This document shows, in pieces, positions 1 to 9,231 of a DNA stretch of 34,378 nt. The position numbers and the translations under genes were made by a program. Every line of letters starts with the position of its first letter. Positions within the stretch are counted from its first letter, which is position 1. Source of the stretch: Lachnospiraceae bacterium (GTDB lineage Bacteria; Bacillota; Clostridia; Lachnospirales; Lachnospiraceae); assembly GCA_017394885.1 (NCBI GenBank), contig JAFPWO010000029.1:1-34378 (forward strand). Reading direction: 5' to 3'. The notes below the pieces were generated by a model. It saw nothing but the letters and a program-made list of their open reading frames with translations, had not been told where the DNA came from and searched no databases.

Positions 1-1
1 C

Positions 2-1975
2 CTGAAGGAAGCGAAGGACGGCAACGCCTATGAAGAAGTTCTGGAGTTCATCCCTGCGGACCACACCTTCGGGATCGTCGGCAGCTTTGAAGGCTCGAAC
101 TGGGGCGAAGGCGAAGACATCAAGATGGAAGGCGCTGACGGCGTCTACACCGGCGAAGTGGAACTGAAAGCCGGCGACGAATTCAAGGTACGCGCGGACA
201 GCGACTGGACCTACAGCTGGGGCGACGGCGCGGACAACCTGAAGTGCGAAGAAGACGGCACCTATGTGGTCACCATCACCTTCGAGGACGGCAATGCCAC
301 CGTGACCGCGGAAGCAAAGGCTCCTGCGGGAGATGCCCAGTCCGTCCTGGACGCGGCTCTGACCAATCTGGAGAACGTATTCCGCAGCGTGGGCGATGAA
401 GAAAAAGCCAGACAGCTGAGCTTTAACGGCACCGCTTCCGGCGGCCTGATCGTTTCCTTCTCCATGGGCGATCAGTCCATGGATCTTCCCGTGAAAGCCT
501 CCGGCAGCGGGGAAGGCGTGATCGATACCGCCAAGGGTTTCCACACGCTTGCCAAGTTTGAAGCCGATCTCGGCATGCTTGCCGCTCTCATCGGCGGTCT
601 GAACGATGATGAGGCCGAAAGCGACGGGATCATCAAGGGCACGAAAGAATATTATGCCGATTTCACCGAGAAGAAGCTTTATGAAGAAGAGGACGGGATC
701 TGGTACTATTCCGCGATCGAAGGCCTGGAAGATCCCATGGATGAGGACGAGCATCTGGCCGGCAAGATCCAGCTGGATGAAACATTTGAAAGCTATGAAT
801 TCGGTACGATGGGCGATCACTATGTGATCGAAGGCAAGCTGAAAACGCAGCTTCCCGAAGGAACCGAAGAAATGCTGCCGGACAGCGCTTCCGCGATCGC
901 GAGCCTGATCAATATGGAAGATCTGGATGTGACCTGCCGCATCACCATCAGCAAAGATATGGAGCTTACCGGCATCTATCTGGAGATGGGCGAACTCACC
1001 GCCGATCTGTCCGAGCTGGCGGAAGGCACCAAGCTTGTTCTGGAAGGCATCAAGGCGGATATCGTCCTGACCTGGGATGAAGGCAGCTACGAGCTTCCCG
1101 CGGAAGTCGCGGAAAATGCTGTTGAAAAGCCTGAGGAAGAAGATATCGGCGGAGAAGAAGGCGAAGAAGCAGATCTTCCCTGGATCACCAATGAATTCAC
1201 GCTGAAGGACGAAGTTCTTGCCGATACGGATGACTTCACCCTGACCGCCGCCTCCGTGGAAGCGGAGAAGGATGGCAGCGTCATCGTCACGTTTGAAGCG
1301 GAAAACAAGTCCGACAAGGACCTGACCTTTGAAGTGTCAGATACGGTGATCAACAACTATCTCGCCAATGACTATGGCTATGAAGACATCCCGGCCGGCA
1401 AGAAAAAGAGCTTTGAACTGGAACTCTACTCCGGAGCACTGGAGACGATCGCGCCGGAATTTATCGATGAGGTCCGCTTTGTTGCCACAGTGACCGAGAC
1501 CGATAACGAAGAAACCGATCCGCTTTACAAAGAGTGGCTGACCATCTACCCTCTCGGCGGGACCGCTGAGGAGGTCCGTATCCCGGAACGCCGCACCTAC
1601 GAAGAAGAATGTGTCGTACTGGACAATGATGACGTGACCTTCATCGTTCTTCGGAGCGGCGTCAATGAACTCCTCGGTTTCCAGGTATTCTGCTATGTTG
1701 AAAACAAGACAGACAAAGATCTTATGTTTGATTTCGAAACGTTTAAGCTGAACGGCCTGGAGGCTCCTGAGACCATGTACTGGCTCGTCATTATTCCGGC
1801 CGGGACGCAGGGCTATACCAACCGCTTCATTTTCGACAACATTCTGGAAGAGCTGGAGATTACTGCGGTGGAAACGATCGAAGCTGAAGTAAGCGTAACG
1901 GAATATTCTGAAGAGGAAGAACAGGAACCGCTGCACACAGCAGAAATGCTTTTTACCGTGCCGGCGGAAGACTGA
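2..1975 (+). CDS. Large extracellular/lipoprotein-like protein, 5' end outside window
   Basis: The frame is open from the left edge, so the N-terminus and any signal peptide are missing; 657 residues are visible. An internal ATG at 125 is not the real start because coding continues upstream. Residues about 20-85 resemble a carbohydrate-binding/SusE-F-like beta module, with a GSFEG..W..G opening, an AGDEFKVRAD stretch and a Trp-rich SWGDG turn. The middle (about 110-385) is an acidic domain reminiscent of Firmicutes lipoproteins with LolA/LppX-like folds. Two related Ig-like beta domains follow; each has an ENK(S/T)DKDL motif, at about 434 and 572. The product is very acidic and has no visible membrane anchor in this part. 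Function is unknown; surface sugar or ligand binding is an inference. A terminator follows directly. Confidence 0.75.
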   Translation: MKEAKDGNAYEEVLEFIPADHTFGIVGSFEGSNWGEGEDIKMEGADGVYTGEVELKAGDEFKVRADSDWTYSWGDGADNLKCEEDGTYVVTITFEDGNATVTAEAKAPAGDAQSVLDAALTNLENVFRSVGDEEKARQLSFNGTASGGLIVSFSMGDQSMDLPVKASGSGEGVIDTAKGFHTLAKFEADLGMLAALIGGLNDDEAESDGIIKGTKEYYADFTEKKLYEEEDGIWYYSAIEGLEDPMDEDEHLAGKIQLDETFESYEFGTMGDHYVIEGKLKTQLPEGTEEMLPDSASAIASLINMEDLDVTCRITISKDMELTGIYLEMGELTADLSELAEGTKLVLEGIKADIVLTWDEGSYELPAEVAENAVEKPEEEDIGGEEGEEADLPWITNEFTLKDEVLADTDDFTLTAASVEAEKDGSVIVTFEAENKSDKDLTFEVSDTVINNYLANDYGYEDIPAGKKKSFELELYSGALETIAPEFIDEVRFVATVTETDNEETDPLYKEWLTIYPLGGTAEEVRIPERRTYEEECVVLDNDDVTFIVLRSGVNELLGFQVFCYVENKTDKDLMFDFETFKLNGLEAPETMYWLVIIPAGTQGYTNRFIFDNILEELEITAVETIEAEVSVTEYSEEEEQEPLHTAEMLFTVPAED

Positions 1976-1990
1976 TCAAACACACGCGAA

Positions 1991-2019
1991 GGGCGGCCTT
2001 TCAGGGCCGCCCTCTTTTT
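1991..2019 (+). terminator. Rho-independent terminator of the first gene
   Basis: Perfect 8-bp GGGCGGCC/GGCCGCCC stem with a short loop followed by TCTTTTTAT. It lies 15 bases after the stop of the + strand gene and separates it from the convergent transporter gene. On the opposite strand it lacks a T tract. Confidence 0.85.
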
Positions 2020-2038
2020 ATGCAGATTTTTTATCAGC

Positions 2039-2956
2039 TTATCCCACGATCCAGCTCCACAGCGGGAGGGTAAGCATGGACAGCAGCGTGGTGAGGACCA
2101 CGCAGCGGGTCGCGAACAGCGCGTCGCTGTCATAGCGCGCCGCGAAAATGGCCGCTGTCGCGCCGGCCGGCATACCGGTCATCAGGACGCTTACGCCGAG
2201 GGAGACTTTATCCAGCCCCAGCAGCAGGCCGAAGCCAAACGCCAGCGCCGGCAGCAGCACAAGCCGCAATCCGGAAAAGAGCAGCGTCGTTCTGGAAAAA
2301 AGCGTCGAAAGCTTCACATCCGCCAGGATCGTGCCGACGATGAACATGGTCACGCAGGTGTTGCAGTTTCCGATATAGCGCACGGTTTCGGTGAGCACCT
2401 TCGGCAGCTCCACCTGCGTGATCATGCAGATAAGGCCCAAATAGATCGCGACCAGGCAGGGATGCGTAAGAACGTTCTTCAGCACTTTCTTCGTATCCAT
2501 GCTCTTTCCGGCCACGAAATAGGAGGTGCCGGCCGACCACATGATGATCCGCATGGGGATGAGGAAGATCGAGGTATACAGTACGCCCACCGAGCTGTAA
2601 AGCCCTTCCGCGATCGGATTCCCCAGAAAGCCGCTCATGGGCACCAGCGTGCAGTACTGCAGCACTTTTTTCTGCGTTTCGGCGCAGCGGTTGTACAGGA
2701 CACGGTTGAGCCCCAGCGCCATCAGCTGCAGAAAAAGCCCCGAGACCAGCAGCAGGCCGCAGGTCCTGAAGATCCCCGGCTCCAGGTCGATCAGGCAGGA
2801 TTTAAAGATATTGCAGGGGATGATAATATTCAGGCAGAGATCGCTCAGGCATTTCTTGCCCTCTTCGGAGATGATCCCGCGCTTCTTGAAAAAAGCGCCG
2901 ATCAGCATGAGCGCAAACAAAGTTCCCTGCAGGCTGAATAAATCGGTCAGTTTCAT
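2039..2956 (-). CDS. AEC family transporter (auxin efflux carrier/malate permease-like)
   Basis: 305-residue polytopic membrane protein with about ten hydrophobic segments, the usual size for bacterial AEC permeases. The N-terminus has a hydrophobic ALMLIGAFFKKRGII segment followed by a LSDLCLNIIIPC segment, and the C-terminal half carries the glycine/alanine-rich VLMTGMPAGATAAIFA segment typical of the family. These carriers export or exchange small organic anions or amino acids; the substrate cannot be read here. The start is an ATG with a GAAAGGA ribosome site about 10 bases upstream. It lies 43 bases downstream of the M3 peptidase gene in the same direction, so co-transcription is likely, and a role in peptide or amino-acid turnover is possible but inferred. 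Confidence 0.85.
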   Translation of the reverse strand: MKLTDLFSLQGTLFALMLIGAFFKKRGIISEEGKKCLSDLCLNIIIPCNIFKSCLIDLEPGIFRTCGLLLVSGLFLQLMALGLNRVLYNRCAETQKKVLQYCTLVPMSGFLGNPIAEGLYSSVGVLYTSIFLIPMRIIMWSAGTSYFVAGKSMDTKKVLKNVLTHPCLVAIYLGLICMITQVELPKVLTETVRYIGNCNTCVTMFIVGTILADVKLSTLFSRTTLLFSGLRLVLLPALAFGFGLLLGLDKVSLGVSVLMTGMPAGATAAIFAARYDSDALFATRCVVLTTLLSMLTLPLWSWIVG

Positions 2957-2999
2957 GAATCAGCTATCCTTTCGGCGGGCCGCAGCCGGCTGCGCTGCC

Positions 3000-4703
3000 T
3001 CATTCGATCCCGGTCAGATCGTAGTTTTCGAGCCACTTCGTCGCGGTCTCGCAGACGCCCCGCAGGCACGCCTCGTCGAACGGGGTGGTCAGGTCCGCAT
3101 TCTTTAAAAGATCGGTGAATGTGCGGCTGCCGCCCTGCTTCGTATACGCCATATAATGCTTCCAGGCATCGTCCGGATCCTTCCGGATCATTGCCCAGAA
3201 CTCGAGGGCGACGGTCTGCGCCAGGCAGTAATCGATGTAATAGAAGGGGCACTCATAGATGTGTGCCTGCCGCTGCCAGCCTTCGCCGTCCGCGAAGAAG
3301 GGGATCTCCCCGTCGAGCTTGAGCCACGGCTGGTAAATGCCCAGCAGCCGCTTCCATTCCGCGTGGCGTTCGGCGGGCGTCATGTCCGGTTTCTCATAAA
3401 CGATATGCTGGAAGTGGTCGACCATCGTCCCGTAAGGGATAAAGGTGATCGCGCCGGCCAGATGGCTGTACCTGAACTTCCGCGCATCGGGTCCGAAGAA
3501 GCCGTCCGCGTTCTTCCAGCCGAAGAATTCCATGCTCATCGAATGCACTTCGCAGGCTTCGGCCGTCGGGCCCGAATACTCGGTCGGGATACGGTCGCGG
3601 TTCATCCAGTAGGCAAAGGCGTGCCCCGCCTCGTGCGTAACGACTTCGACGTCGCCCTGCGTCCCGTTGAAGTTCGCGAAGATGAACGGGACTCGGTAAT
3701 AAGACAGGTCGGTCTGGTAGCCGCCGCCTTCCTTGCCTTCCGTAGAGAGCACGTCCATCAGTTCATCGTCCAGCATGGTGCGGAAGAACACGCTCGTCTC
3801 CGGCGAGAGCTCGTCATAAAACTTTTTGCCCTGCGCGAGAATATCGTCCGCCGTGCCGGCGGGACGGGGATTGCCGCTCCTGAAGTCCAGCGCGGCGTCC
3901 GCGAACGACAGCGGATAGGATTTCCCGAGCCGCTTTGCCTGCTCACGCATGATGGAATCCGCGACCGGAACCAGGTATTTCTGCACAGCGGCGCGGAACT
4001 GCTCGATGTCTTCCTTCGTCCAGCAGTTGCGCTGCATATTGTAGTAGCCGAGCTGCGTATAGCCGCCGTAGCCGAGCTTTTTCCCCATCGTATCGCGCAG
4101 GTGCGTGAGCTCGTCATAGATACGGTCGAGCGCGGCCTGATTATCTTTGAACCACTGGCCTTTGGCCTTCCAGGCGGCCTGGCGGCGCGCATCGTCGGCG
4201 TCGGTCTGGAACGGCTCCAGCTGGGAGAGCGTATAGGTGCCGCCCTCGAAGGGGACCTGCGCCGAGGCGATCAGCTTGCCGTATTCGGTGACAAGCTCGT
4301 TCTCCTTCTGCATATCCTCAATGATCTCGGGCGAGAAGGTCTTTTTCGCGATCTCAGCGTTCACAAAGAGCAGGTCGCCGTACTCGGCTTCAAAATCCTT
4401 CCGGAAGGGTGATTCCAGCATCGCATCGATCCAGGCCTGTTCGTACTCTTCAAACTCCGGCCCGACCTCATCCCAGAACTCGATCTCTTCGTCGTAGAAT
4501 TCGTCGCGTGTGTCGATCGAGTGGCGCACATAAGCGAGGGTCCCCATCGTATCGACTTCTTTTTCCTTCTCTTCCTTCTCCAGAAAGACGGCCCGCGCCT
4601 CCGCATAGTCCGCAGCATTTTTCAGCCGCTCGGTCAGCGCAGCGAGCTCTGACTTCACCGCTTCGGGATCGGGTCTTTTGTAAGGCATTTCCGAAAACTT
4701 CAT
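3000..4703 (-). CDS. M3 family oligoendopeptidase F-like zinc peptidase
   Basis: 567 residues, the normal length for M3B oligoendopeptidases. The zinc site is the HEAGH motif at 357-361 (H357, E358, H361), and the third ligand is most likely E385 in the EACEVHSMSME segment, matching family spacing. There is no signal peptide, so a cytoplasmic enzyme that trims short peptides is expected. The ATG start has a strong AAGGAG site (AAAGGAGATAGAAT before the codon). The upstream GNAT gene ends 19 bases away and the AEC transporter follows 43 bases later, suggesting an operon. The enzyme family is clear; the natural peptide substrates are not. Confidence 0.93.
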   Translation of the reverse strand: MKFSEMPYKRPDPEAVKSELAALTERLKNAADYAEARAVFLEKEEKEKEVDTMGTLAYVRHSIDTRDEFYDEEIEFWDEVGPEFEEYEQAWIDAMLESPFRKDFEAEYGDLLFVNAEIAKKTFSPEIIEDMQKENELVTEYGKLIASAQVPFEGGTYTLSQLEPFQTDADDARRQAAWKAKGQWFKDNQAALDRIYDELTHLRDTMGKKLGYGGYTQLGYYNMQRNCWTKEDIEQFRAAVQKYLVPVADSIMREQAKRLGKSYPLSFADAALDFRSGNPRPAGTADDILAQGKKFYDELSPETSVFFRTMLDDELMDVLSTEGKEGGGYQTDLSYYRVPFIFANFNGTQGDVEVVTHEAGHAFAYWMNRDRIPTEYSGPTAEACEVHSMSMEFFGWKNADGFFGPDARKFRYSHLAGAITFIPYGTMVDHFQHIVYEKPDMTPAERHAEWKRLLGIYQPWLKLDGEIPFFADGEGWQRQAHIYECPFYYIDYCLAQTVALEFWAMIRKDPDDAWKHYMAYTKQGGSRTFTDLLKNADLTTPFDEACLRGVCETATKWLENYDLTGIE

Positions 4704-4722
4704 ATTCTATCTCCTTTGTCAA

Positions 4723-5274
4723 TCAGCAGTCATGCTGCTCATCATACCGGTATGTGACGGCGTCATATTTCTTTCCGTCCACTTCTCTATAGTCTTTTTT
4801 CCGGAACACTTCCCGGAAGCCGAGCTTTTCGGCCACGCGCATCATCCTCCGGTTTCCGGACCAGGTCTGGGTATAGAAAGAATGATGCCCGTGCTCTTTT
4901 AAAAAATCCATATACAGCCGGAACGCAGCGGTTCCGCAGCCGCGGTTTCTGTTATCCGTACCGGGAATATCCAGCCCGATGGCCGGGATATTCTCCGGAT
5001 TCTCCAGATACTCCAGGTCCGTATAAGAACAGATCCAGCCGATATGCTTTCCGTCCGCCTCGATTTCATATTTCCACCGGACGGTATGCTCCGTCAGATC
5101 CTTTACGGAACGGTAATATTCCGTCCAGCTCTGGCGCTCTTCCTCCGCATTGCCCGCAAAATGGCCCTCCCAGGGAGCATCCCAGTCGCCCCATTCCGTT
5201 TCTTCCGTGAACCATCTTACATAGTCTTCGATATCCGGTTCCGTCATATCGCGCAGTCGCAGTCCGCAGTCCAT
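4723..5274 (-). CDS. GNAT family N-acetyltransferase (RimJ/RimL type)
   Basis: 183 residues from the chosen start. An upstream in-frame start would add 26 unrelated residues and run into the 3' end of the preceding gene; the ATG at 5274 has an AGAGGAG site five bases away and begins MDCGLRLRDM, a typical GNAT opening. The acetyl-CoA pyrophosphate loop is NRGCGTA (about 110-116) in the beta4-alpha3 region, followed by NRRMMRVAEKLGF, the usual Acetyltransf_3 signature. It probably acetylates an amine on a small molecule or a protein N-terminus; the acceptor is unknown. It sits between a putative zincin gene and the M3 peptidase gene with short gaps. Confidence 0.88.
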   Translation of the reverse strand: MDCGLRLRDMTEPDIEDYVRWFTEETEWGDWDAPWEGHFAGNAEEERQSWTEYYRSVKDLTEHTVRWKYEIEADGKHIGWICSYTDLEYLENPENIPAIGLDIPGTDNRNRGCGTAAFRLYMDFLKEHGHHSFYTQTWSGNRRMMRVAEKLGFREVFRKKDYREVDGKKYDAVTYRYDEQHDC

Positions 5275-5314
5275 TTTCGCTCCTCTTCTGTTCCGAATCC
5301 GTCCGTCTCTAACT

Positions 5315-6355
5315 TTACTCCCATCGATAGACTGTTTCAATGGTTTTTTCATCCTTCATCCGGATCACGAAATTGCCGTAAAGCAGCTTATCTTCCGTCC
5401 CGTCCCGCGCCATCAGGAAATAGGTCGACGTGATATATCCCCGACAGCATCTCGCATCGTAGATATTCGCGGAGACCAGCTCGAGCGGACCGCGGAGAAC
5501 GATCTCGTTCCTTTGCAGCGCGGCTTGAATGATCGCGTCAGTCTCTGCGAAGAACGTGCGGAGCGCATCCGATACCTTCCGAAGGCATGCCTCTTTCCCG
5601 GGGAAGCCGCCGTCGGAGGGGTCTGCCTTATCCAGGATCAAAGCGGCCGCCGGCCGCACGGCAGGGTCAAAGGAATAGCAGCCTGCCTGCAGTAAAGCGC
5701 TGATCATCAGCGCGCCGGAAAAATAGCCGGATATCCGGATCGGGAAAAGGCTTTCCGCCTTTGTCAGCACGACTCGCATGCGGTCCGTCAGCGCAGCCGC
5801 CTTCTTTTCATCCAGCTGCCGAAGGGCCTGCCACTCCACGAAGTTTGCGCTTCCTTCGATTTCCTCCACCTTGCTTTCATAGGAAAACTCATAGGGAAAC
5901 TTTTCCCTGCGCCGTTTTCTGTGCGAAAGCAGCTCCCGGAACGAAGCGTTGTCAAAGCGGTCAAGCATCGCCAGCAGCAGCTCGTTTTCCCGCAGTTTCA
6001 GGGCCAGGTTTTCAGCGTCATACGTATACCGGTACAGCGCCTCCGTTTCATTCGGCCAGCAGTCCCATCCCTGCTGCCGCTGAAAGCCGTGAAACATCTC
6101 ATGGACCATTTTCGAGGTCAGTACGGAAAGATCCGTTTCTTCCGCCGCCTTCCAGATCGCGATCTGCTCCCCCTGATAGATAATGGAGGTATTAGCGCAG
6201 AAATCATCGGTCTTTTCGACATACCGGCCGCCGAAAAAGCATTTTTCTTCATCGTACAGGGCAAACCGGAGCGGTTTGAACCCCGGCCATATCCTGTCAA
6301 AATCCAGCTTTGAAAGCATCTCGTCTACCTGACGGTACAGCTTTTCCAGATCCAT
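5315..6355 (-). CDS. Uncharacterised protein with a HEXXH putative metalloprotease motif
   Basis: 346 residues from the ATG at 6355, which has GGGGAGG eight bases upstream; an in-frame GTG three codons earlier overlaps that site and is less likely. I do not recognise a named family. A helix with VHEMFHGFQ places H85, E86 and H89 as a HEXXH motif, and a later EEIEGSANFVEW segment (about 164-175) resembles the glutamate-helix that supplies the third zinc ligand in gluzincins, with E167 the best candidate. No signal peptide or membrane span is seen, so it looks cytoplasmic. The 3' end lies 40 bases from the GNAT gene. Proteolytic activity is inferred from the motif only. Confidence 0.65.
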   Translation of the reverse strand: MDLEKLYRQVDEMLSKLDFDRIWPGFKPLRFALYDEEKCFFGGRYVEKTDDFCANTSIIYQGEQIAIWKAAEETDLSVLTSKMVHEMFHGFQRQQGWDCWPNETEALYRYTYDAENLALKLRENELLLAMLDRFDNASFRELLSHRKRRREKFPYEFSYESKVEEIEGSANFVEWQALRQLDEKKAAALTDRMRVVLTKAESLFPIRISGYFSGALMISALLQAGCYSFDPAVRPAAALILDKADPSDGGFPGKEACLRKVSDALRTFFAETDAIIQAALQRNEIVLRGPLELVSANIYDARCCRGYITSTYFLMARDGTEDKLLYGNFVIRMKDEKTIETVYRWE

Positions 6356-6412
6356 TTTCAGCACCTCCCCTGCGTGATCCGACGCCTCTCTTCTTCCGGA
6401 CGCCTGCCTGGT

Positions 6413-7297
6413 TCAGTGAAGCGGCGGCAGGGCGTGTATGTCATAGTTGTCATAATAGATCGCAAATGCCGTTTCGATGTCCCCGAACAGCTCGATCAGC
6501 GCTCCTGCCTGAAACATGGCGGAGAGGGAGCCGGAAGGGGCTTTCCATGCCGCGTTTGCTATGACCTCCAGCTTTTCGTTCCCCGGCGAACTGGCCCGGA
6601 GGATCGATTCCGCTTTAAAAAGCAGCTCTCCGGTCGCAATGTGATAGTCGCTGGAGACGATCGCGAGTTTCTTTACGGAAGGATAAAGGGATGTCAGGAT
6701 GTCATAGGTGAATATCGCATTCTGGGCTGTCGTGATGGAATGGTCCTCCACGATGACGCGGCCTTTTTCAATGCCGTGTCCGATAAGCCATTTTGCCATT
6801 TCACCGGCTTCGGAAGCGGACTCATTCTCCGCGGCAGTGCCGCCGCCTGTGCAGACGATATAGGAGCGGGGGTACTTTTCCGCGCTGCCAAGCGCGACCG
6901 TCAGCCGCTCGACCAGCTCTTCTCTCATGCTCCCGTCCGGATTCAGCTGAAAGCCCAGGACCACGATGCACAGTTCATCCGTATCCGGCAGGCCATCGGG
7001 CAGAATGTCATAATGAAGCGGCTGTCCGAGCTCGGGAGATCTCCACAGCTCCATGATCTTTTCCCAGCGCGTCCCGGCACTTCTGTCCGCCTCCGAAAGG
7101 CTCTTCAACAGCGTATCGATCCGCTCGTTTGCTTCCACACCGTATGAACCGTAATCGACCGCCATCTCCTCAACGATCTTTTCAACATTACCCGGATCGT
7201 CCGCGGTTTCTTCCTGCCTGCTTCCGCATCCCGAAAGAGAAAGAAGAAAGAGGACCAGTACGAACGGAACAAGCCGTTTAAAAAGCGTATTTTTCAT
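6413..7297 (-). CDS. DUF218 (YdcF/SanA/ElyC-like) lipoprotein
   Basis: 294 residues. The N-terminus is a lipoprotein signal: KR, a hydrophobic stretch, then an LSGC lipobox with Cys24 as the lipidated residue. The start ATG at 7297 has a GAGG site eight bases away; a longer frame adds 12 residues without a better site. The DUF218 fold begins near residue 110 with CIVVLGFQL, then IVCTGGG, EAGEMAKWLI, IVEDHSITTAQNA and the LAIVSSDYH segment, the conserved YdcF pattern. Family members are linked to envelope metabolism (SanA, ElyC) and bind nucleotides in the YdcF case; the reaction is unproven. It lies 60 bases downstream of the GNAT-hydrolase fusion. Confidence 0.85.
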   Translation of the reverse strand: MKNTLFKRLVPFVLVLFLLSLSGCGSRQEETADDPGNVEKIVEEMAVDYGSYGVEANERIDTLLKSLSEADRSAGTRWEKIMELWRSPELGQPLHYDILPDGLPDTDELCIVVLGFQLNPDGSMREELVERLTVALGSAEKYPRSYIVCTGGGTAAENESASEAGEMAKWLIGHGIEKGRVIVEDHSITTAQNAIFTYDILTSLYPSVKKLAIVSSDYHIATGELLFKAESILRASSPGNEKLEVIANAAWKAPSGSLSAMFQAGALIELFGDIETAFAIYYDNYDIHALPPLH

Positions 7298-7357
7298 CCC
7301 TTTATCCTCATACAGTTTTCTGATCTCCGTCACAGGATCGTATCCTTTTTCTTTTTG

Positions 7358-9091
7358 TTACAGTTTTTTGCAGGTGATCCCGTCGACCGTCAGGCAGTTC
7401 TTTCCGAAGACGATCTTCGCAAAGCCGCCCTTCCGTCCGAAGGTCTTCTTCCCGATGGGATAAAGCCGGCTTGTATACGCGCCGTCCTCGCCGATGATCC
7501 TGGCATAGAGATCACCGTCTTCCATAAAGACCTCGTCCAGGCGGAAATCCGGGATGAGCTGCTCGTACTTGCCGCAGAATGATTTCCAGCCGGTCTTCGG
7601 CACGTCCTCTGCCAGCTCTTCCTCCAGCATCTGGAACAGCTCAATGGCAATATACGACTGCTTCCAGTCAAGCTCCTCCATGCTTCTGTTGAACATAACG
7701 GCCACGCAGAGGTCTTCCCGCAGAGAGAACATCCAGGTCGTCAGGAAGCCCTCGTTCCAGCCGTCATGATAACCGATGTCGCCTCTGAAATTGTGAATGC
7801 ACAGCCCGTAATTATTCATGACCGGCGTCAGCATGCGCCGGGCGGTCTCTTTCTTCAGCAGGCCGCCCTCGCGCCAGCTCTTTGAGAGCGCGAGTCCGAT
7901 CTTCGTCAGCTCGGTCGGCGTGGTCCAGAGCCCCGCCGCGGCGTGCTCGGGATAATAGTGATACCCATGCGCCGGATCTTCCTTTTCTGCCAGCCTTCCG
8001 CCGAACGCGGCATTCCCGGCCAGTTCCTCATCCAGCGGCTGGAAATAACCCGTCCGGGTCAGGCCCAGCGGCCCGGCAACTTCCTTTTGGAAGGCTTCCC
8101 GCAGCGTCGTGCCCGTGATCCTCGTGAACGCCAGCTCCGCCAGCGTGATGCCGCCGCCGGAATAGCTGTACTGCTTTCCGTACGGCCGGATCCGACGCAG
8201 TTTCGGCGTGTTCCCGCGTCCAGCGAGCACATCCTCGAGCGTGAGCTGCGGCGCGTCCGCCCGGTATCCGGGAAAGCCGTGCAGATTAAAGCCGGCTGTG
8301 TGGCTGAGCAGGGCGGAAAAAGTCACCGGGCCCTTTACAAACTCACTGACCACGCCGGAAATATCCGCATCCAGATCAATGATCCCCTTATCCACATACC
8401 GCAGCAGCGTCAGCGCGAACATCGGCTTGCTGACCGAGCCCGCCTGGAAAAGCATATCCGGATTCACGGGGAAATCCTGCCCGAAGCGGCCGCTGCCGGC
8501 ACAGTAGGTTTCCAGTTCTTCCCCGGTCAAGGCGATGCTCACGCCGTAACCTTTTTTCTCCCGGATCCGCAGGCGTTCTTTCACGTTGACCCCGTACCAC
8601 AGGACCTTGTCCTGCTCTTTTTTGCTCTTCTTTTTCAGCCATAGCCGCAGAACGGCTTCGTCGCCGTCGATTATGCCGATCTCCCGAAAGCCTGCCTTGT
8701 GATACACGTGCAGGCCCCGCTCGTTCTCCGGCTCCGTGGACAGGAGCAGCCGGTCGGCGCCGAGCGCACGGAAATAGCGGATGATCTCCTGCAGCGCCGC
8801 CTGGCCGTAGCCTTTGCCCTGTTCTTTCTTGTCGATCATGAAGCGCCAGAGAAAGTATCGATCATCCTCGTCGTCATCTTCCGGATCCACGGCAAACATA
8901 CAGAAGCCGACCAGCCGGCCGTCTGCACAGATCGCAAACGGGCGGGCGACGCCGGGCGCCTCTTTCTCCGTCTCCTCATACTGCTCCAGGGAGCGCTTAT
9001 TGCTGGCGACGAAGGGCTGGTCGTCGCGCACGGAAAGAGCCAGAACAGCCTCGCGGTTGGTTTCATCGATCGGTTTCAGTGTTATACTCAT
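7358..9091 (-). CDS. Fusion protein: N-terminal GNAT acetyltransferase plus class C beta-lactamase-like serine hydrolase
   Basis: 577 residues from ATG 9091, chosen because GGGAGG lies nine bases upstream; the frame stays open further upstream but without a site. Residues 1-155 are a GNAT domain with the acetyl-CoA loop QGKGYG at 91-96 and HKAGFREIG near 131-139. After a lysine-rich linker (about 153-165), residues 170-577 are a beta-lactamase/penicillin-binding-protein-like hydrolase: S219-V-S-K222 is the nucleophile/general base pair, Y310-S-G replaces the usual YxN (Asn to Gly), and H442-D-G stands in for KTG. There is no signal peptide, so it should act in the cytoplasm, unlike secreted lactamases. 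An esterase, amidase or peptidase role is possible. The last 20 or so codons recur as a relic near 16.6 kb. Confidence 0.88.
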   Translation of the reverse strand: MSITLKPIDETNREAVLALSVRDDQPFVASNKRSLEQYEETEKEAPGVARPFAICADGRLVGFCMFAVDPEDDDEDDRYFLWRFMIDKKEQGKGYGQAALQEIIRYFRALGADRLLLSTEPENERGLHVYHKAGFREIGIIDGDEAVLRLWLKKKSKKEQDKVLWYGVNVKERLRIREKKGYGVSIALTGEELETYCAGSGRFGQDFPVNPDMLFQAGSVSKPMFALTLLRYVDKGIIDLDADISGVVSEFVKGPVTFSALLSHTAGFNLHGFPGYRADAPQLTLEDVLAGRGNTPKLRRIRPYGKQYSYSGGGITLAELAFTRITGTTLREAFQKEVAGPLGLTRTGYFQPLDEELAGNAAFGGRLAEKEDPAHGYHYYPEHAAAGLWTTPTELTKIGLALSKSWREGGLLKKETARRMLTPVMNNYGLCIHNFRGDIGYHDGWNEGFLTTWMFSLREDLCVAVMFNRSMEELDWKQSYIAIELFQMLEEELAEDVPKTGWKSFCGKYEQLIPDFRLDEVFMEDGDLYARIIGEDGAYTSRLYPIGKKTFGRKGGFAKIVFGKNCLTVDGITCKKL

Positions 9092-9145
9092 TTGTTTTTT
9101 CCTCCCATTTTTGGCAATGTGTCGGTCTGCGCGGACAGCGGACAT

Positions 9146-9192
9146 AAAAAATCCGCAGCGATGCAGCTCCCGTCTGTGGCTGCGTCCTGCGG
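9146..9192 (-). promoter_or_regulatory. Leader terminator hairpin (candidate attenuator) before the GNAT-hydrolase gene
   Basis: On the minus strand CCGCAG pairs with CTGCGG, with an inner GCAGC/GCTGC helix, and the structure is followed by ATTTTTT. It lies between the promoter at 9339-9367 and the gene's ribosome site, so it should stop part of the transcripts. Just upstream and overlapping is GTGGGAACCGCAGG, which loosely resembles a T-box antiterminator sequence but with an extra base. Regulation by attenuation is inferred. Confidence 0.55.
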
Positions 9193-9231
9193 TTCCCACT
9201 ATCCGAAAGTAGCGTAAAACGGCGCTCAAAT

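Noticed and set aside
3156..4412. 418-codon open frame on the + strand
   Set aside because: It is antisense to the M3 peptidase gene, which has its HEAGH motif and full family length; the frame is a by-product of GC-rich codons.
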